Made by a program: the position numbers and the translations under genes. A DNA stretch of 64,000 bases. Origin: Anisus vortex (lineage: Eukaryota > Mollusca > Gastropoda > Planorbidae). Numbering within the stretch: position 1 is the first letter of the stretch; every line of letters starts with the position of its first letter. Positions 62,151 to 64,000 of the stretch are shown here, piece after piece. A model generated the notes under the pieces. That model made no database searches, was not told where the DNA came from, and saw only the letters and a program-made list of their open reading frames with translations. The stretch is from the NCBI GenBank assembly GCA_949126835.1, contig OX421503.1, positions 2,313,001-2,377,000 of the forward strand, written 5' to 3'.

Positions 62151-63479
62151 TATGTGAATATACTTTCTGGGTGGACTTGTGTTAATATTAATAAACTTTT
62201 ATATTATTGTTTTTATACATCTGTTTTAGTCCTAATTCTTCAAAGTTCAATTGTGTAGTTTATTCCACCATAATAATATACTAAAAATATACACAATTAA
62301 CATTATTATCATTCACAGTATAATTCACATTTGATATAATAAATAATCTCTAATACAAATTCCTGAGATCATGAGTGAATAATTGAACTGGGGCATCCTA
62401 GACCAAACTAATTAATCAAATAAAAGTAATACTAAAACAACCACTTGCAGCGAATCATAGTAATAATAATGCACATTAATAACTCGATGTTACTCCATTG
62501 ATGGGGGCTCTAGCCAAAATAATATCAAAGATTGCAGTGTTATAAAGTCATTATTAAGTCATCTAATAACCAATTGTATATCTTCAATGATACAACGAAT
62601 GCTGGCTTATCTTGAAACATCTAAACGAATAATAACCTTAAATATCATATAGATTGACTTGTCCAGTATAACAATAAATGTTACTATGCCTGGCGTGTGC
62701 TTCAGTGACCAGATGACCACTTCGATCTTCTGGTGTAGCATAACAAGAGACATATGGCGATTAAAAATGGGGACTTAAATAAAAATTGACAAACATGTGA
62801 TAATGCACGTTCTTTCAGTGTAGTCTTCAAATATTTGCATGTTTTTTTCACTTGTTAAATATTGCTGTATAGTGTGTTGGTAATGGTCGGTTGAGGGGAA
62901 GCAGAGTATATCTGAGGTAGGTTAGCTCATGGCATTCAAACAGGCAGTGGTGCACAGTTTATTGTAGCAGGGGTAATGTCTGCAGTTAGGTGGGTGAGTT
63001 GGGTTTATTCTATGGGGTGTTTATTAAGAGTTATAGTGCTATGTACTTAACTGGAATATAGTGCAGTGTTCTTTACGTGGGGGGAACTTTATGTAGTCTT
63101 GTTTGTTGCGCCGATTCATTTATTTGTAAATGTGTCATCCAGTTGTTCACTGTCCCCATTGATTTAGCCATTCCACCTTAAAGTAGTTTTTTTTAGCATG
63201 TTGCATACTGTTTTGTAGCTGATAGGTCTTTTAAATTGGTCCAAAACAACAATTCCAGAATTTAAATAATAAGAAGAGACATAACTGAATTATTTTTGTT
63301 AGTAAAGTATGTGACAAAAAGGGAAAAAACTCGTAAATGTACTTGTATAACCTGATTTGTAAACCTGACATCTATTGACCCATAGATTGTCAGTAAATTC
63401 AATAATTATAACCCATATGTTCATTAATTCAATGTTATTTTGAAATTACATTTATCTTTATTACTTCTTAGTGCACATG
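62151..63479. other. No gene seen
   Basis: AT-rich. No exon, RNA gene or transposon end supported. Confidence 0.45.
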
Positions 63480-63575
63480 TCCGAGGGAGGGATAAAGTGT
63501 CAACGGGACTATCTGTCGCGGGACTAAGTGTCAGGGATTAACTGTCGCGGTTTCAAATGTCGCTGTATCAAATCT
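63480..63575 (+). repeat. MULE-terminus-like repeat units
   Basis: GGGACTAAGTGTC, GGGATTAACTGTCGCGG and neighbours resemble the 31-bp terminal units at 51765-52165. Probably a fragment of a related element. Confidence 0.5.
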
Positions 63576-63594
63576 CACCAAACCCCTTATCCCT

Positions 63595-63812
63595 CATGCG
63601 AGAACAAATGCATACAAGTACTCTTTTCTCCCGAGTGGTATTCGGGCAAGGAATGGGATGCCTGAACAAACCAGGAAAATAAGTAACTTTACATCATTTA
63701 AAGCATTAATGAAGAATTAAGACTAGACTCTGACATGAGCGTAGGACGCAATAATCTTCTAATAGGTATAGAAAGAGCTTCTGTAATAAATAAGATAAGA
63801 TAGGACAAGTAA
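63595..63812 (+). mobile_element. LINE family A, 3' end
   Basis: Reads a decayed YSFLPSGI and GMPEQTRK, then GACGCAATAATCTTCTAATA and a TAAGATAAGATAG tail, as in the other family A copies. Confidence 0.8.
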
Positions 63813-64000
63813 ATGAGGCTGTACGAGAGCGAAATAACAACGTCAACGGCCCTCACGAGGTTCTACTCAGCGCCATTAAGTGCAAAAAAATGGGCATATG
63901 GCAAGATCCGACCGCCTGTCAAAACCACCATGCAGGGCACAGCGCAGGATAGAAGAAAGAGAGGCAGGCAGAAGAGACGAGTGGACCGGCTTGTCTCTTG
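63813..64000 (+). mobile_element. LINE family B fragment, runs off window
   Basis: Matches 17160-17360 from ACAAGTAAATGAGG through CACGAGGTTCTACTCAGCGC to the KRGRQ(K/R)RR region. It directly follows a family A tail, as at 17125. Confidence 0.75.

Overview
The window looks like nuclear DNA of a gastropod mollusc, probably a freshwater pulmonate snail. It is very AT-rich, genes are split by GT-AG introns, and transposon remnants and minisatellites are dense. There is no bacterial-type gene organisation. The organism call is an inference from repeat style and protein flavour; no species marker was identified.

One complete gene is the centrepiece (27937-58221, + strand). Twelve exons join in phase into an uninterrupted 744-codon reading frame. 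It starts with a signal-peptide exon, continues with three tandem copies of a three-exon module (exons A, B and C, module ends in phase 1), then an 11-codon microexon and a last exon ending in a hydrophobic tail typical of GPI-anchor signals or a very short membrane anchor. The modules look like paired immunoglobulin-like, cysteine-containing, N-glycosylated ectodomains. I do not recognise the family. Snail resistance clusters of polymorphic surface proteins (GRC and PTC loci of Biomphalaria) are a precedent for such genes, but no identity to them is shown here. Far upstream, 7037-7287 is the last exon of another surface-protein gene, with one EGF-like repeat and a GPI-like tail.

The rest is mobile DNA and tandem repeats. 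1-6.5 kb: piggyBac pseudogene and a hAT element (3542-6536, perfect 8-bp target duplication) holding a second element and a tRNA-derived SINE. 9.7-18.7 kb: LINE 3' ends, a 38-copy 81-bp minisatellite that arose inside LINE coding sequence, a SINE, and a 5'-truncated LINE with a 17-bp target duplication. 18.8-23.3 kb: three hAT elements nested one inside another, each bounded by an 8-bp duplication. 23.3-27.9 kb: no gene seen.

Inside the gene, introns are enlarged by repeats. Intron 4 carries an 87-bp satellite. Intron 8 begins with a 41-bp minisatellite that has copied the exon 8 splice donor ten times, and also holds a terminal-inverted-repeat element with another inside it. Intron 9 is almost entirely one Mutator-like element whose transposase is itself split by a deleted hAT. 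Intron 10 holds a PIF/Harbinger element with transposase and MADF-type genes on opposite strands. 58.2-64 kb: minisatellites and LINE fragments.
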